Assembly: GCA_902761625.1 (NCBI GenBank)
Contig: CACWLH010000013.1
Location: 1 to 40,985 of the forward strand
Direction of reading: 5' to 3'
Source: an uncultured Erysipelotrichaceae bacterium
Lineage (GTDB): Bacteria > Bacillota_I > Bacilli_A > Erysipelotrichales > Erysipelotrichaceae
DNA: 40,985 bases
Shown in pieces: positions 40,396-40,985 of the stretch; positions within the stretch are counted from its first letter, which is position 1, and each line of letters starts with the position of its first letter. A model generated the notes under the pieces. It ran no database searches. It was not told the DNA's origin and was given only the letters and a program-made list of their open reading frames with translations. Position numbers and translations under genes: made by a program.

Positions 40396-40985
40396 TTGAA
40401 AGGATGTGGTTTTACGGCACACTACTTTACCGATAACCGCAATCTCTCTGAAAACCGGAAGGAACATTCTTTCCGGTTTTCGGGGCATGTGTTTACTTTC
40501 GTGACAGATAACGGCGTATTCTCGAAGGGCGGTGTCGACAGCGGAACAGAGATTCTGCTTGAGGCATGCGTTAAAGAGGATATCCATGGAAATGTACTTG
40601 ATCTCGGATGCGGATACGGTGTTGTAGGGACAGTGATCAAAACACTTTTTCCCGCCTGCCGCGTCATCAGCACGGACGTCAATCCGCGTGCTGCTGAGCT
40701 GGCGGAGATCAACAGCCGGGCTAACCGCGCTCCCTGTGAAGTTTATGTTTCCGATGGATTTGAAAAGATTGAAGATGTTTTTGATTCGGTGATCACCAAT
40801 CCTCCCATCAGGGCAGGAAAGGCTGTCATCTACCGGATGTTTGAAGATGCGTTCACGCATATGAGACGGGGAGGATCGCTCTATGCCGTGATTCGCAGAA
40901 AACAAGGCGCTGAAAGCGCACTCAGGAAACTTGAAGAGATCTTTCAAAACTGTGATGTGATATCCCGTGACAAGGGATATTGGGT
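40396..40985 (+). CDS. 16S rRNA methyltransferase-like protein (RsmC/YbxB family), 3' end outside window
   Basis: The frame reads HYFTDNRNLSENRKEHSFRF, then FVTDNGVFSKGGVDSGTEIL, the SAM-binding VLDLGCGYGVVG (from 40600), and the catalytic ITNPPIRAGK motif, closely following the plan of B. subtilis YbxB, which also lies after rplL. The window ends at RDKGYWV, near the usual C-terminus. The start is unclear: there is no ATG in frame. TTG 40396 directly follows the rplL hairpin without a ribosome site; the homologous first codon position would be ACG 40414, preceded by AAAGG at 40399-40403. An ATG at 40404 is in another frame and stops after ten codons. TTG 40396 is given as the conservative boundary. 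Confidence 0.88.
   Translation, partial: MKGCGFTAHYFTDNRNLSENRKEHSFRFSGHVFTFVTDNGVFSKGGVDSGTEILLEACVKEDIHGNVLDLGCGYGVVGTVIKTLFPACRVISTDVNPRAAELAEINSRANRAPCEVYVSDGFEKIEDVFDSVITNPPIRAGKAVIYRMFEDAFTHMRRGGSLYAVIRRKQGAESALRKLEEIFQNCDVISRDKGYW

Noticed and set aside
40348..40947. 199-codon minus-strand frame opposite the methyltransferase
   Set aside because: The plus strand carries the SAM motif and NPPI motif of a real enzyme in the expected place after rplL.

Overview
The window looks like the chromosome of a low-to-mid GC Gram-positive (Bacillota). Evidence: a ribosomal/transcription block (rpmG-secE-nusG, rplK-rplA, rplJ-rplL, then an rsmC-type methyltransferase), LytR-CpsA-Psr (LCP) cell-wall ligases, LtaS-type enzymes, and many secreted proteins built from aromatic cell-wall-binding repeats. 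An Erysipelotrichia-like lineage is my best guess from this combination; no marker here settles it.

Region 1 (1-9.9 kb): a surface-glycan locus. It holds the end of one GT2 glycosyltransferase, a membrane-anchored protein overlapping an LCP ligase, a second long GT2, rmlA and rmlB of dTDP-rhamnose synthesis (no rmlC or rmlD in view), a lipoprotein, and a five-TM LtaS-like transferase. Region 2 (9.9-14.1 kb): three secreted cell-wall-binding paralogues with duplicated leaders and 3' flanks, followed by a stranded S-layer-homology (SLH) fragment. Region 3 (14.1-22.9 kb): a second LCP ligase, a membrane NDP-sugar dehydratase (CapD/PglF type), a DUF2142-like membrane protein on the minus strand, a priming sugar-phosphate transferase, a DUF4422 protein and UDP-galactopyranose mutase. 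Together these suggest a wall glycan containing rhamnose and galactofuranose, started on a lipid carrier and attached by LCP enzymes.

Region 4 (22.9-24.05 kb): rpmG-secE-nusG with its own promoter and terminator. Region 5 (24.05-36.9 kb) is the surprise: about 13 kb of surface genes lies between nusG and rplK, which are adjacent in most bacteria. It carries a one-module and four three-module wall-binding proteins, two tandem giant LtaS/GacH-like phosphoglycerol transferases whose C-terminal halves contain an ILEI/FAM3-like domain, and a wall-binding protein with a C39-like cysteine peptidase. Region 6 (36.9-41.0 kb): rplK-rplA behind an L1-binding-type leader, an interposed lipoprotein, rplJ-rplL behind an L10 leader, and a methyltransferase cut by the window end.

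No tRNA, rRNA, CRISPR array, intact insertion sequence or phage gene was recognised. Assignments rest on reading motifs by eye; no database search was run.
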